Assembly (NCBI GenBank): GCA_049687015.1
Contig: JBAVIP010000012.1
Location: 62,001 to 126,000, forward strand
Source of the DNA: Methylotenera_A sp049687015
Lineage (GTDB): Bacteria; Pseudomonadota; Gammaproteobacteria; Burkholderiales; Methylophilaceae
Reading direction: 5' to 3'
DNA: 64,000 nucleotides
Below the pieces are notes generated by a model. That model was not told the origin of the DNA, made no database searches, and worked only from the letters and a program-made list of their open reading frames with translations. Positions within the stretch are counted from its first letter, which is position 1. Every line of letters begins with the position of its first letter. The translations under genes and the position numbers were made by a program. Shown in pieces: positions 16,708-25,716 of this stretch.

Positions 16708-17168
16708 TGCAAACCCAGCATGGTTAAAAACGCGTAAATCGCAGCAAGCAAGTCGTCGAACATCACGCCAAAGCCACCCTTAAGCATTGCATCGCATTGG
16801 CGAATGGGAAAGGGCTTCCAAATATCAAATAACCGGAACAGGATAAACGCCACTAGCCACGCGATGCCGGAAGGCGGTACAAAGTGAAGCAGCAGTAAAA
16901 ATGCGACAATTTCATCCCATACGATTGCGCCGTGATCTGATACGCCAAGATGCTTTCCCGTGATGCCGCATGCATACACGCCGCCAATAAAAAATAATAC
17001 CAAAAGTGGCAACACCCATGAGGCATTGGTAGGCATCACAAAAAATAGCGGAAAAGCCGCTATTGTGCCAAATGTGCCTGGTGCTTTTTTCGCCAGACCG
17101 GAGCCGAACCCTAGGGCAAAAAAATGAGCGGGATGACTGAACATAAATTTGAAATTTGGATTATTCAA
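16686..17168 (-). CDS. pgpA: Phosphatidylglycerophosphatase A
   Basis: Removes the phosphate of phosphatidylglycerophosphate in the last step of phosphatidylglycerol synthesis. The 160-residue membrane protein shows the family's GFGSGLAKKAPGTFGT near residues 21-36, IVWDEIVAFLLLL with catalytic acidic residues near 83, and FRLFDIWKPFPI followed by GFGVMFDDLLAAIYA near the C-terminus. It overlaps the thiL stop by 8 bases. Confidence 0.93.
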   Translation of the reverse strand: MNNPNFKFMFSHPAHFFALGFGSGLAKKAPGTFGTIAAFPLFFVMPTNASWVLPLLVLFFIGGVYACGITGKHLGVSDHGAIVWDEIVAFLLLLHFVPPSGIAWLVAFILFRLFDIWKPFPIRQCDAMLKGGFGVMFDDLLAAIYAFLTMLGLQWLITHF

Positions 17169-18201
17169 AATGGTCGAAGCCTTTTTTGTAAATCTCTAAA
17201 TTATTATTTTTATAGCATGCCTGCAAACCAATATCCATGCGGATATTACCAATGTTGCTTAGGGGCAAACCAAGTTGTTTGCTTAGCATTTTAATTGCTT
17301 CGTTTTTGCCTTTGGGTGCGGTAAAGCACAGTTCATAATCATCACCACCCGCCAGCAACAATTGTTGTATTTCGACATTGTTTAGATCATTTTTCAAACA
17401 GGCTATACACGGAACTTTCTCTAAATCTATCGTTGCTCCAAGATTAGAGGCTTTTAATATATGTCCTAAATCAGCCAGCAAGCCATCTGAAACGTCGATG
17501 CAGCTATTTGCAATGCCTCTGAGAGCCAATCCCAGAGCGGATCGTGGCGTAGGTGTATGTAAGGCGCTTAAGCACGCATATAATTCATTTTTTAAAGTCA
17601 ACTTGCCTTGTAAATGCGCCAAACCTGCTGCGGCGCTTCCCAAATTCCCGCTCACCCAAATATCATCATCTGCCTGTGCGCCGTCACGCTTAAGTGCCTG
17701 ATTTTTAGGCACTTCACCCATGATGGTAACGCTAATATTAAGCGGCCCGCGTGTGGTGTCGCCGCCGATTAAATCCACCTTAAATTGCCCGGCACAGGCA
17801 AAAAACCCGCGCGAAAATTCTGCCAGCCAATTTTCATCTATTAACCCTCCCTCTTTTAGGGAGAGGGCTGGGGTGGGGGCGTTGCGTTGACCCCCATCCT
17901 GACCTTCCTCCTGAGCTGGGGAAGGCAAAATTTGCGGCAAAGCAATCGCCAACGTCGCCCATTTGGGCTGTGCACCCATCGCCGCCATGTCTGAAACATT
18001 GACCGCAAGCGCCTTCCAGCCGATGTCATAGGGCGCGGCATCATGAAAAAAATGCGTACCCGCCACCAGCATGTCGGTTGAAACTGCGAGTTGCATACCC
18101 TGCGAGATAGAAATTAGAGCAGCATCGTCGCCTACGCCTAAATTGGCTTGCGGTGTGGCGCGCGTGAAGTATTTCTCAATTAAATTAAATTCTGAGGCCA
18201 T
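17161..18201 (-). CDS. thiL: Thiamine-monophosphate kinase with in-frame repeat insertion
   Basis: Phosphorylates thiamine monophosphate to the active diphosphate. The N-terminal nucleotide-binding GVGDDAALI (residues 22-30), the STDMLVAGTHF block, LIGGDTTRGPL (near 150) and DVSDGLLADLGH are all present. At 346 residues it is about 20 longer than the usual enzyme. The extra segment, roughly residues 92-120 (PSPAQEEGQDGGQRNAPTPA and following), is encoded by an interspersed GC-rich palindromic repeat that stays in frame. It falls before the conserved ENWLAEFSRG, in a region likely to be a surface loop, so function is probably kept. Confidence 0.93.
   Translation of the reverse strand: MASEFNLIEKYFTRATPQANLGVGDDAALISISQGMQLAVSTDMLVAGTHFFHDAAPYDIGWKALAVNVSDMAAMGAQPKWATLAIALPQILPSPAQEEGQDGGQRNAPTPALSLKEGGLIDENWLAEFSRGFFACAGQFKVDLIGGDTTRGPLNISVTIMGEVPKNQALKRDGAQADDDIWVSGNLGSAAAGLAHLQGKLTLKNELYACLSALHTPTPRSALGLALRGIANSCIDVSDGLLADLGHILKASNLGATIDLEKVPCIACLKNDLNNVEIQQLLLAGGDDYELCFTAPKGKNEAIKMLSKQLGLPLSNIGNIRMDIGLQACYKNNNLEIYKKGFDHFE
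17843..17925. repeat. Interspersed palindromic element inside thiL
   Basis: Two hairpins lie side by side: CCCTCCCTC / GAGGGAGAGGG-type arms at about 17845-17869, then CTTCCTCC...GGGGAAGG at about 17903-17925, joined by CTGGGGTGGGGG and CCCCCATCC arms. It resembles a REP/BIME-like unit, related to the palindrome at 14017-14062. It adds about 27 codons to thiL without breaking the frame. Confidence 0.6.
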
Positions 18202-18204
18202 GGT

Positions 18205-18585
18205 TTATTGTATTTTAGCCTTAGATCTGTCTGCAAAATAAGCCAAGGCCAAACTAATTTGTATGGACAATAAAATACCAGCGATATCAGCCAGCCAATC
18301 ATTAACGCTCGCCATGCGTGTCATCGTGAGCACGCTTTGCAGCCATTCAATCAAAGCGCCGTAGCATCCTAAACCCAAACAAACCCAGCGCTTTTTTTGT
18401 GGAAAAGCTAGATAGCCCGCCGAGGCGAGCGCTGCAAATACCAGCGCATGCTGCACTTTATCCCAATATGGCCAGCCACCCTGTTCGGGGGCAAGCTCTA
18501 TCAGCATCAGCACTGTGACGACAACGAGTAAAGCCCAAAAAATAAGCGGCATTACGCGCTGAGTCTTCTGAGAAAGTAGTTTCAT
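18205..18585 (-). CDS. VanZ-like small membrane protein
   Basis: A 126-residue protein with four membrane segments and the VanZ-like pattern WDKVQHALVFAALASAGYLAFP in the middle and SVNDWLADIAGILL near the end. The frame is open to 18690, but the ATG at 18585, preceded by an AGG-containing ribosome-binding site and just after the mog stop, is preferred. Function is unknown. It lies between mog and thiL on the same strand. Confidence 0.75.
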   Translation of the reverse strand: MKLLSQKTQRVMPLIFWALLVVVTVLMLIELAPEQGGWPYWDKVQHALVFAALASAGYLAFPQKKRWVCLGLGCYGALIEWLQSVLTMTRMASVNDWLADIAGILLSIQISLALAYFADRSKAKIQ

Positions 18586-18604
18586 AGCGACCTGATTTGC
18601 TGGT

Positions 18605-19192
18605 TCATTGACTGGAAGTTGGCTTGGTAGCAGATATTGGCCTGAAGGCTTTGACGATCTGCGCATTGGTTTCAATATAAGGCGCGCCAATCAAGTCTAA
18701 ACAGTACGGTACGGCGGCGAATACCCCATGCACTTTAGTGTTGCCGTCGGCGTCTTTCAAGCCTTCTAGCGTTTGCGCAATGGCCTTGGGTTGGCCTGGC
18801 AGGTTGATGATTAAGCACTGCTTGCGGATTACCGCGACTTGGCGCGAGAGGATTGCAGTTGGCACAAAATTCAAACTGATCTGCCGCATTTGCTCGCCAA
18901 AGCCTGGCATCTCTTTTTCACCGACTGCAAGCGTGGCTTCTGGCGTCACGTCGCGACGGGCAGGGCCGGTGCCGCCTGTCGTCAAAATTAAATGGCAGTT
19001 TTGATAGTCCGCCAAATCTTTAAGAGTTGCTTCAATCTCATCCTGTTCATCGGCAATCAGGCGTGTTTCCAGCGTAAACGGCGTCATCAGTGCGCGGCCA
19101 AGCCATTCTTGCAGGCTGGGAATGCCTTTGTCCTCGTACACACCGGCGGATGCACGGTCGCTGATTGAAACCAGGCCTATTTTGATTATCAT
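18605..19192 (-). CDS. mog: Molybdopterin adenylyltransferase
   Basis: Adenylates molybdopterin before molybdate insertion. The 195-residue protein matches Mog: IGLVSISDRASAGVYEDKGIP at the N-terminus, LILTTGGTGPARRDVTPEAT near residues 68-87, and LIINLPGQPKAI near 130. The N-terminal SxSDRA motif and the family-typical length favour Mog over MoaB. First gene of the minus-strand run mog-vanZ-thiL-pgpA-pncC. Confidence 0.92.
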   Translation of the reverse strand: MIIKIGLVSISDRASAGVYEDKGIPSLQEWLGRALMTPFTLETRLIADEQDEIEATLKDLADYQNCHLILTTGGTGPARRDVTPEATLAVGEKEMPGFGEQMRQISLNFVPTAILSRQVAVIRKQCLIINLPGQPKAIAQTLEGLKDADGNTKVHGVFAAVPYCLDLIGAPYIETNAQIVKAFRPISATKPTSSQ

Positions 19193-19266
19193 GTGAATTG
19201 TTTTGTATATGATGTGTCTAGTAATGTGTTAAATCATAACACGACAAAAAATAAAGGGTTTTAAGC

Positions 19267-20001
19267 ATGCTGAAAAAATTATTAGGTTTGGTTTTTCTGG
19301 TTGGCTTACACACGGGCGTATTTGCGGCTGAAAACTTATATGAAAAAAATTACAAAGCGCAAAATACAAGTAATTTAGTATCGGTGCAGGCTGACCCGGA
19401 TACCAAAATGTACGTAAGCAACCATAAAGATGAAGACAATATCAGCATGTTGGAAAATGGCTATGACATGATGGGCACATCCGCGTTTGAGGCAGGCGAC
19501 GTGGCTCCGGAGCTGGCGTTGCAGCATGCAAAAGCCATCAAGGCCGATACGGTGTTGATATATAGAAAATATGGCTCGGCTAAAACAGCGGCTTCAAAAA
19601 TCGCAATAATTAAAGAGGCCGCCAAGAAAAATGGCGGCGTGATTGATGAAAAAGATTTGGTAGAGGAGCAAACACAGTACCGCTACTATGCGAGCTACTG
19701 GGTCAAGTTGCCAATGCCGTTGCTGGGCGTACATATCATCAAACTAAAAAAAGCGGGTGAAGCTGAAGAATCAGCTTTTGAAAAGGGTTTGACAGTATTG
19801 GCGGTGATTAAGGATTCACCCGCTGCAAAAGCTGGTTTAATGCGTGGGGATGTGTTGCTCAAAATAAATGATACCGCGCTGGATAAACCAGAAGAGCTTT
19901 CAACGCTGGCGCGTCAATTACAAGGGCAGAATGTCACGATAGAATATGAGCGCGAAGGCAACAAAGCTGCGACCAGCGCGCAAATTAATCGCAAAAACTA
20001 A
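19267..20001 (+). CDS. Secreted PDZ-domain protein, no protease domain
   Basis: A 244-residue exported protein: signal peptide MLKKLLGLVFLVGLHTGVFAA (cleavage near residue 21), a central region without recognised domain (residues 25-150), and a C-terminal PDZ domain (about 165-240) with the carboxylate-binding GLTVLAVIKDSPAAKAGLMRG and GDVLLKINDTALDKPEEL. There is no catalytic triad, so it is not a DegP-type protease. A scaffold or peptide-binding role in the periplasm is likely. The stop overlaps that of the converging antiporter gene by three bases. Confidence 0.8.
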   Translation: MLKKLLGLVFLVGLHTGVFAAENLYEKNYKAQNTSNLVSVQADPDTKMYVSNHKDEDNISMLENGYDMMGTSAFEAGDVAPELALQHAKAIKADTVLIYRKYGSAKTAASKIAIIKEAAKKNGGVIDEKDLVEEQTQYRYYASYWVKLPMPLLGVHIIKLKKAGEAEESAFEKGLTVLAVIKDSPAAKAGLMRGDVLLKINDTALDKPEELSTLARQLQGQNVTIEYEREGNKAATSAQINRKN

Positions 20002-21233
20002 TTTTCAAGCAAGTCTAATTTTGAAGCCAGCCAGCGCGTAGTGGTGGCTTGGATGACAATGGTAATGAGTATCGCCAAAAATGTTACCGAAGCGATGACG
20101 TCAGAGTGCGGCACTTTTAATCCAACCAGCATGCCCGCTAATGCACCTGGAATCACACCGGTTTCGCGCGTCCAGCACATGAAAACTAACTCCTGCAATG
20201 TCCATTTTGCTCGTCGATCTGGCAGGGCACAGATAAACACCACCAAAGGCCGGCCAATCAGCATAAACGCCAGCACTACACCTAAAGCAGGCCAAAAATA
20301 TTGCTGAAGTAATGCAAAATTCACTTGCGAGCCTAGCAGCACGAAAATGAATATTCTCATAATGAGTGAAGTGGTAAGGATAAAGTCTTCTAGTTTAGCC
20401 TCTTCATTTTGTTCCATGACAAAGCCAAAAATATCTTTATTGCCTAACACTAAACCAAATACAAACACCGCCATAAAGCCGCTGGCGTGTAAATTATCTA
20501 CACTTAAATAAGCCGCTGCGACGGACATAATGGTGACTAAGGGCGCATATTCGGCCAAAAAGCTGTATTTTTCATGTGCTATTAAAGCGGCGGCTAAATA
20601 ACCAAGTGCTACGCCGCCAATCAAGCCGAATATGGATTGCTTAAGCAAATCAAACAAGCTATTCTGAATTGAAAACTCGCCACCAGACACCGCTATGCCT
20701 AGCACGGCGAAGGTTAAAATCGCACCCATGGCATCGTTAAAAGCTGATTCACTCATAACGGTTTGCGCGACTTTGGCGCGTATTTTTACTTGCTTAAAAA
20801 TTGGCACTAGTGTTGCCGGGTCGGTAGAGGCGATGACTGCACCAAGTAATAGCGCGAAAATAAACGGCAGGCCAAGCAAATATTGTGCGGCGTAGGCCGT
20901 TACAAATGCGCTAATCAACACGCCAATAGTGGCTATTATCAACAAAGTTGGCCATACTTTTTTAAGCACGTTTAAGCGCACACTCGCGCCACCATCAAAT
21001 AAAATATAACACGAGCCAAAAATAAGTAATAATTGATTGATGGTAGAATCGACTTTTATATCAATCACCCCAAAGCCTGCGCCGCCTAAAGCAATGCCAG
21101 CCAATAGAAATAGCACGACATCTGGCACTTTGAGTAAGCGTGCGATAAAGCCCATAAGCGTGCCAATTCCTAGGATAACGCCTAATAAAAATAGTAACTC
21201 TTTGGCATGCAAAATGGCGGGGGATTGTTCCAT
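19998..21233 (-). CDS. CPA1-type cation:proton antiporter
   Basis: A 411-residue protein with about twelve membrane segments and the NhaP/CPA1 signatures FDGGASVRL (near residue 80), STDPATLVPIFKQV (near 145) and SESAFNDAMGAILTFAVLG (near 170, with the ion-binding ND pair). It probably exchanges Na+ or K+ for protons. It lacks the cytoplasmic TrkA-type domain seen in larger relatives. It lies 10 bases downstream of darP on the same strand. Ion specificity cannot be read from sequence. Confidence 0.87.
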   Translation of the reverse strand: MEQSPAILHAKELLFLLGVILGIGTLMGFIARLLKVPDVVLFLLAGIALGGAGFGVIDIKVDSTINQLLLIFGSCYILFDGGASVRLNVLKKVWPTLLIIATIGVLISAFVTAYAAQYLLGLPFIFALLLGAVIASTDPATLVPIFKQVKIRAKVAQTVMSESAFNDAMGAILTFAVLGIAVSGGEFSIQNSLFDLLKQSIFGLIGGVALGYLAAALIAHEKYSFLAEYAPLVTIMSVAAAYLSVDNLHASGFMAVFVFGLVLGNKDIFGFVMEQNEEAKLEDFILTTSLIMRIFIFVLLGSQVNFALLQQYFWPALGVVLAFMLIGRPLVVFICALPDRRAKWTLQELVFMCWTRETGVIPGALAGMLVGLKVPHSDVIASVTFLAILITIVIQATTTRWLASKLDLLEN

Positions 21234-21243
21234 GGTTTTAGCT

Positions 21244-21771
21244 TTATTCGTTTACTTCATGCGTAGTTTTTGCAGCGCTTTCGGATATTTCTCGAATAAG
21301 TTTAAACAACTCGCGGCTGTTTTTTGGTGGTTTTTGTGCTGCTTCTTCACGTTGCGCATTGCGGATCAATGTACGCAATTGCTGAATATCTGCATGTGGA
21401 AAGCTTGCCAAAAATTCTGGCAGCGCATTGGGTTCCGCAATCAAGCGCGTGCGCCAACGCTCCATCGTATGGAACCGCGCATTTTCTTCATTATGCTTGC
21501 CTTCCCAGCGTTGTAACTGTTCAACAATTGGCGCGCTATCAACATCGCGCATCAGCCTGCCCAGATATTGCATTTGTCTGCGAATTGCACCGTTGGCGGT
21601 GATGCGCTTGGCCTCCATCACCGCCTCAAATAAGGCTTCTGGCAGGTTGAGTTTCATCAGCCGGTCTTTAGGTAAATTGACTAATTTTTTACCAATCGCT
21701 TGCTGCGCATCGGCCTCAGCTTTAAGTTTGGTTTTGCTGATAGCCTCTAATGGGGTGTTTTCTTCGGTCAC
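21244..21771 (-). CDS. darP: Ribosome biogenesis factor DarP (YjgA)
   Basis: Acts in late 50S subunit assembly. The 175-residue helical protein has the DUF615 features LPKDRLMKLNLPEALFEAV (near residue 34), KRITANGAIRRQMQYLGRLMR (near 54-74) and a C-terminal LIRNAQREEAAQKPPKNSRELFKLIRE. It diverges from pmbA; darP and pmbA neighbours are common in gamma- and betaproteobacteria. Confidence 0.92.
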   Translation of the reverse strand: MTEENTPLEAISKTKLKAEADAQQAIGKKLVNLPKDRLMKLNLPEALFEAVMEAKRITANGAIRRQMQYLGRLMRDVDSAPIVEQLQRWEGKHNEENARFHTMERWRTRLIAEPNALPEFLASFPHADIQQLRTLIRNAQREEAAQKPPKNSRELFKLIREISESAAKTTHEVNE

Positions 21772-21872
21772 GTTTTTCAGGGTATTTTTACAGGGTTTAA
21801 GGTTAGCTACGGTATGATAGCAGTTTTAGTGTTTTCGCCTAAGTTTAATGAAAACTTAACTTAAATAGATGA

Positions 21873-23219
21873 ATGGGCAAAATGGATTTAGATACCTTAA
21901 AACAAGTCACTCAAGATGTGCTCAAGCTAGCCAAATCTGCTGGGGCGTCATCTGCTGAAACCGAGGTAAGTTTTGGCACAGGACAAAATGTTTCGGTACG
22001 CATGGGAGAAGCTGAGAATATTGAATATAACCGCGATAAAGGCGTCTCGGTCACCGTATATTTTGGTCAGCAAAAAGGCCATGCCAGCAGTTCTGATTTA
22101 AGCCAGCAAGCGTTAAAAGACACGGTGGAAGCCGCCTGTAATATTGCCAAATATACGGCCAAAGACGAGTTTTGCGGCTTGGCCGATGCTAATTTAATGG
22201 CCAAAGAAATACCGGATTTGGATTTGTATCATCCATGGAATATCAGCGTGGATGAGGCGATTGAAATTGCTAGACGATGTGAAGCTGCAGCATTTGCAGT
22301 CGACAAAAAACGAATTACCAACTCCGAAGGCGCTAGTGTTTCCACCAGTGAGGGTGTTTTTGCCTATGCCAATAGCCATGGCTTTATAGGCGGCTATCCC
22401 AGCTCGCGCCATAGCGTTAGCTGCTCGGTCATTGCAGAAGATGGCGCCAAACAGAATGACAGCATGCAGCGTGACTACTGGTACACCTCTGCGCGTGATA
22501 TGTGTGATATGGAATCTGCCGAATATGTAGGCAAATTGGCGGGTGAGCGCACGATACGTCGTTTGGGGGCGAAAACCATTACTACCTGCCAGGTGCCGGT
22601 TTTGTTTGAAGCGCCCTTGGCCTCTGGTTTGATTTCATCCCTGGTTGGCGCAATTTCTGGCAGCAGCCTGTATCGAAAGTCGTCTTTCTTGCTGGATAGC
22701 CTGGGTAAACAAATCGCATCGCCGTTGTTGAATATTGAAGAATTGCCGCATCTTAAAAAAGGCATTGCCAGCAGCCCGTTTGATAGCGAAGGTGTAGCGA
22801 CAAAGTCGCGCAAATTGGTTGAAAATGGTGTGTTACAGGGCTATGTCTTATCAAGCTATTCAGCGCGTAAGCTGGGCATGCAAACCACCGGCAATGCGGG
22901 TGGCAGCCATAACTTGATTGTGCAGCATACCAATCAAAGTTTTGCAGATTTATTGAAACTGATGGGCACAGGGCTATTAGTGACTGAGGTGCTAGGGCAT
23001 GGTTTGAATATGGTTACAGGTGATTACTCGCGCGGTGCCGCAGGGTTTTGGGTAGAGAATGGCGTCATTGCTTATCCAGTTGAAGAGATTACTATCGCAG
23101 GCAATATGAATGATATGTTGCGGCAGATTATTGCGATTGGCAGCGATGTGAACAAACAAGGCTCAAAACAGACAGGCTCAATTCTGATTGAGCAAATGAT
23201 GGTAGCTTCTGGAGAGTAA
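21873..23219 (+). CDS. pmbA: Metalloprotease-associated protein PmbA/TldE
   Basis: Partner subunit of the TldD/TldE protease that trims modified peptides (microcin B17, CcdA). The 448-residue protein matches PmbA along its length: GASSAETEVSFGTGQNVSVR at the N-terminus, YNRDKGVSVTVYFGQQKGHASS, and the C-terminal GLLVTEVLGHGLNMVTGDYSRGAAGFWVENG. It has no HExxH, as expected for TldE; the zinc motif belongs to TldD, which is not in this window. A bidirectional terminator follows. Confidence 0.94.
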   Translation: MGKMDLDTLKQVTQDVLKLAKSAGASSAETEVSFGTGQNVSVRMGEAENIEYNRDKGVSVTVYFGQQKGHASSSDLSQQALKDTVEAACNIAKYTAKDEFCGLADANLMAKEIPDLDLYHPWNISVDEAIEIARRCEAAAFAVDKKRITNSEGASVSTSEGVFAYANSHGFIGGYPSSRHSVSCSVIAEDGAKQNDSMQRDYWYTSARDMCDMESAEYVGKLAGERTIRRLGAKTITTCQVPVLFEAPLASGLISSLVGAISGSSLYRKSSFLLDSLGKQIASPLLNIEELPHLKKGIASSPFDSEGVATKSRKLVENGVLQGYVLSSYSARKLGMQTTGNAGGSHNLIVQHTNQSFADLLKLMGTGLLVTEVLGHGLNMVTGDYSRGAAGFWVENGVIAYPVEEITIAGNMNDMLRQIIAIGSDVNKQGSKQTGSILIEQMMVASGE

Positions 23220-23250
23220 ACCAGAGTTTGACAAGTAAGTTTTGAACAAT

Positions 23251-23287
23251 AAAAAGCCGCGCTAATTTAACATGGGCGCGGCTTTTT
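23251..23287. terminator. Bidirectional intrinsic terminator between pmbA and mlaA
   Basis: AAAAAGCCGCGC pairs exactly with GCGCGGCTTTTT around a TAATTTAACATGG loop. A-rich and T-rich flanks on the two sides make it work for both converging genes. Confidence 0.9.
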
Positions 23288-23312
23288 CATTGGTGATAAG
23301 TCAACGAGTAGT

Positions 23313-24077
23313 TTATTGAGCAGGCGTTATCTTATCTTCATCCGCCGGTTCAAAACCATCATCAAGTTTTGTGTCAACTACACCATCTGCAATCAAGTTT
23401 TCCCGACGTTGCAAATAAGCATCACGATAAAACGCATATGGATCAAGCGAAGCATTGTCTATAAAATCTTTCGCATCGAGTAACTCTGTACGTCTGTCTA
23501 TGAATTGCGCTGCACGTAATTGGTTGTGCAACCTTACTTGCCCAATATTATGTGTATAAGTAATAGGGTCGGTGGTCACAGTATCAAACACCAAACCAGC
23601 GGTGTCGCGCACGCTGCTTGCGCCCAAAAATGGCAATACTATATAAGCACCGTTACCAGCACCCCAATAACCTAAGGTTTGACCAAAATCTTCTTTATGG
23701 TTCGGGATGTTATCCATACCAGCCCAATCTACAAAACCTGCCAGACCAAACGTGCTGTTGATAATGAAACGCCCAGCATCGGTGAAAGCATTTGCAAATT
23801 TCAACTGCAATAAATCGTTTAAAACGGTAGTAATTGAGCCTAGATTATTAAAGAAATTATTAAAGCCTTTACGTACAGGCGTGGGGGCAACAGTTTTATA
23901 GGCTTTTGCTACTGGTTTGAACAACGCCCTGTCAGTCACATCGTTAAATTTATAAATGCCGCGATTAATGCCTTCAAGCGGATCTTTATTAGCTGGCGTG
24001 GCGCAACCTGACACCAGTAGCGTCATGGCACAACCTAGTAAAAGTGTTCTTAATTTTGATTGCATCGTTAGGGTCAC
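23313..24077 (-). CDS. mlaA: MlaA (VacJ) phospholipid-transport lipoprotein
   Basis: Outer-membrane component of the Mla pathway that removes phospholipids from the outer leaflet. The 254-residue precursor has a lipoprotein signal ending in LVSGC (lipobox Cys near residue 25) and the family core PLEGINRGIYKFNDVTDRAL, FNNFFNNLGSITTVLNDLLQ, GRFIINSTFGLAGFVDWA and FGQTLGYWGAGNGAYIVLP. A second ATG at 24065 could be the start instead. No other mla genes are nearby. Confidence 0.93.
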   Translation of the reverse strand: MTLTMQSKLRTLLLGCAMTLLVSGCATPANKDPLEGINRGIYKFNDVTDRALFKPVAKAYKTVAPTPVRKGFNNFFNNLGSITTVLNDLLQLKFANAFTDAGRFIINSTFGLAGFVDWAGMDNIPNHKEDFGQTLGYWGAGNGAYIVLPFLGASSVRDTAGLVFDTVTTDPITYTHNIGQVRLHNQLRAAQFIDRRTELLDAKDFIDNASLDPYAFYRDAYLQRRENLIADGVVDTKLDDGFEPADEDKITPAQ

Positions 24078-24286
24078 TTATTTAATTATTTTTTTAATGC
24101 TTCAGTAAATGAAACTTTAAGCGAATTCTGTCTAGAATATTATCGCTGACACAAGCCAGTGTTGTCTAGTGTTATAAAATTTCACCCATTAAAGCTCGGA
24201 TTGTGTTGCTGAAAAACAACAAAAAAATACTTACTCTTGAAAGATATGTGTAGCAATAATTATGCCTTAAATCGTGTATTGGCGGT

Positions 24287-25713
24287 CTAGCTCGTATTGT
24301 GACTGCAGAATTTGTACAAATACAGTGCCAATGCTCGCTGTGCGGCATGGTCAACGATTGGCGCAGGATAATCCTTACCGATCACAACGCGATGGATTGT
24401 TGACGAAGCTGTGGAATTTGCCATGGCGCGTGAATTTCCTTGTCATCGCAACTGACCAATTCCGGCACATATTTGCGGATGAATTGGCCTTGCGGATCGA
24501 ACCTTTCGCTTTGGGTGATGGGGTTGAAGATGCGAAACCACGGTTGAGCATCACAGCCTGTGCTGGCGGCCCATTGCCAGCCGCCGTTATTTGCGCTTAG
24601 GTCGTAATCGATTAAATGTTCGGCAAAATAACGCTCGCCCCAGCGCCAATCGACGAGCAGATCTTTCACCAGAAAACTGGCCGTGACCATGCGCAGGCGG
24701 TTGTGCATAAAGCCGGTTTGATTGAGTTGCCGCATGGCGGCATCTACTAATGGATAGCCGGTTTTTCCTCCGCACCAGGCGTTGAAAAGCTCTGGATTGT
24801 TGGGGAAAGGTAAATTTTCAAATGCTGGCTTGTAAGCCTTTCCGGCAGCAATCTGCGGGTTGTGATATAGAATCTGAAAGTAAAAATCACGCCAGACCAG
24901 CTCGTTTAGCCATGCCTGAGAACCAGTATTGGCACGGCTTCTAGCTTGCTTCGCTAAATGGCGGATTGATACCGTACCGAAGCGCAAATGCGCTGACAAA
25001 TACGAAACGCCTTTCAGCGCAGGGAAATCGCGCGCTTCTTTGTATCGATTCATGCGGTTTTCAAAATCTTCAAATAGCATTTTGCCACCATGCATGCCGG
25101 TCGGCAGGCGTAGCGCTTTTAAATTGGTGCGTGCAAATCCCATGGCTTCCAGGCTGATAAGCTCGCTGGGGGCTGTTTTTGCCAGGTTATGCATGCGGCT
25201 ATCGATCTGATAAGGCTTCAGGTAGAAATCGTCTAGTTTTTTAAGGTGCGCATTTTTATAGGGTGTAAATACGCTGTAGGGCTTGCCGCTTAAAGACAAA
25301 ATCTCGTCTTTTTCAAAAATGACCTGGTCTTTAAATTCGTGAAACTTGATGTCTACTTTTGCAAGTTGCACTGCAACGTCGGCATCGCGCTCAATTGCAA
25401 CCGGCTCATAATCCCGGTTTGCAAACACTCCGTGGATATTAAGCTGCAGTGCCAGCTGCGGAATAAGTTTGCGCGCGCTTCCGTGCATAACGATTAAATC
25501 ACTGCCTTTGGTTTGTAGCGCAGCTTTTAGCTCTTGCACACTTTCCCAGATAAACTCGACACGGCGGTCTGCTTTGCTGGTGAGGTGGTCTAAAATTTCT
25601 GTATCAAAAATAAAAGCGCAATAAACTGCTTGCGAGCTTTTAAGGGCATGATATAGCGCCGCATGATCAAAATCGCGCAAATCGCGGCGAAACCAAACAA
25701 GGGCGTTGTTCAT
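24287..25713 (-). pseudogene. phrB: Deoxyribodipyrimidine photolyase with a C-terminal frameshift
   Basis: Light-driven repair of cyclobutane pyrimidine dimers. From the ATG at 25713 the frame gives 443 residues with the N-terminal photolyase domain (LVWFRRDLRDFDHAAL), the FAD domain (WLNELVWRDFYFQILYHNP) and LSANNGGWQWAASTGCDAQPW. It then stops early at 24382 after QQSIAL. The expected family C-terminus, VVIGKDYPAPIVDHAAQRAL then ALYLYKF, is encoded immediately downstream in another frame and ends at a TAG at 24287. One missing base near 24388-24391 (ATCG[G]C GTT) would restore a protein of about 476 residues, the usual length. It is either a genuine late frameshift or a sequencing error. 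Confidence 0.88.
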
Positions 25714-25716
25714 GGG

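Noticed and set aside
24078..24286. A gene between mlaA and the photolyase
   Set aside because: Only short AT-rich frames without ribosome-binding sites are present; the left part holds the mlaA promoter region and nothing else was recognised.
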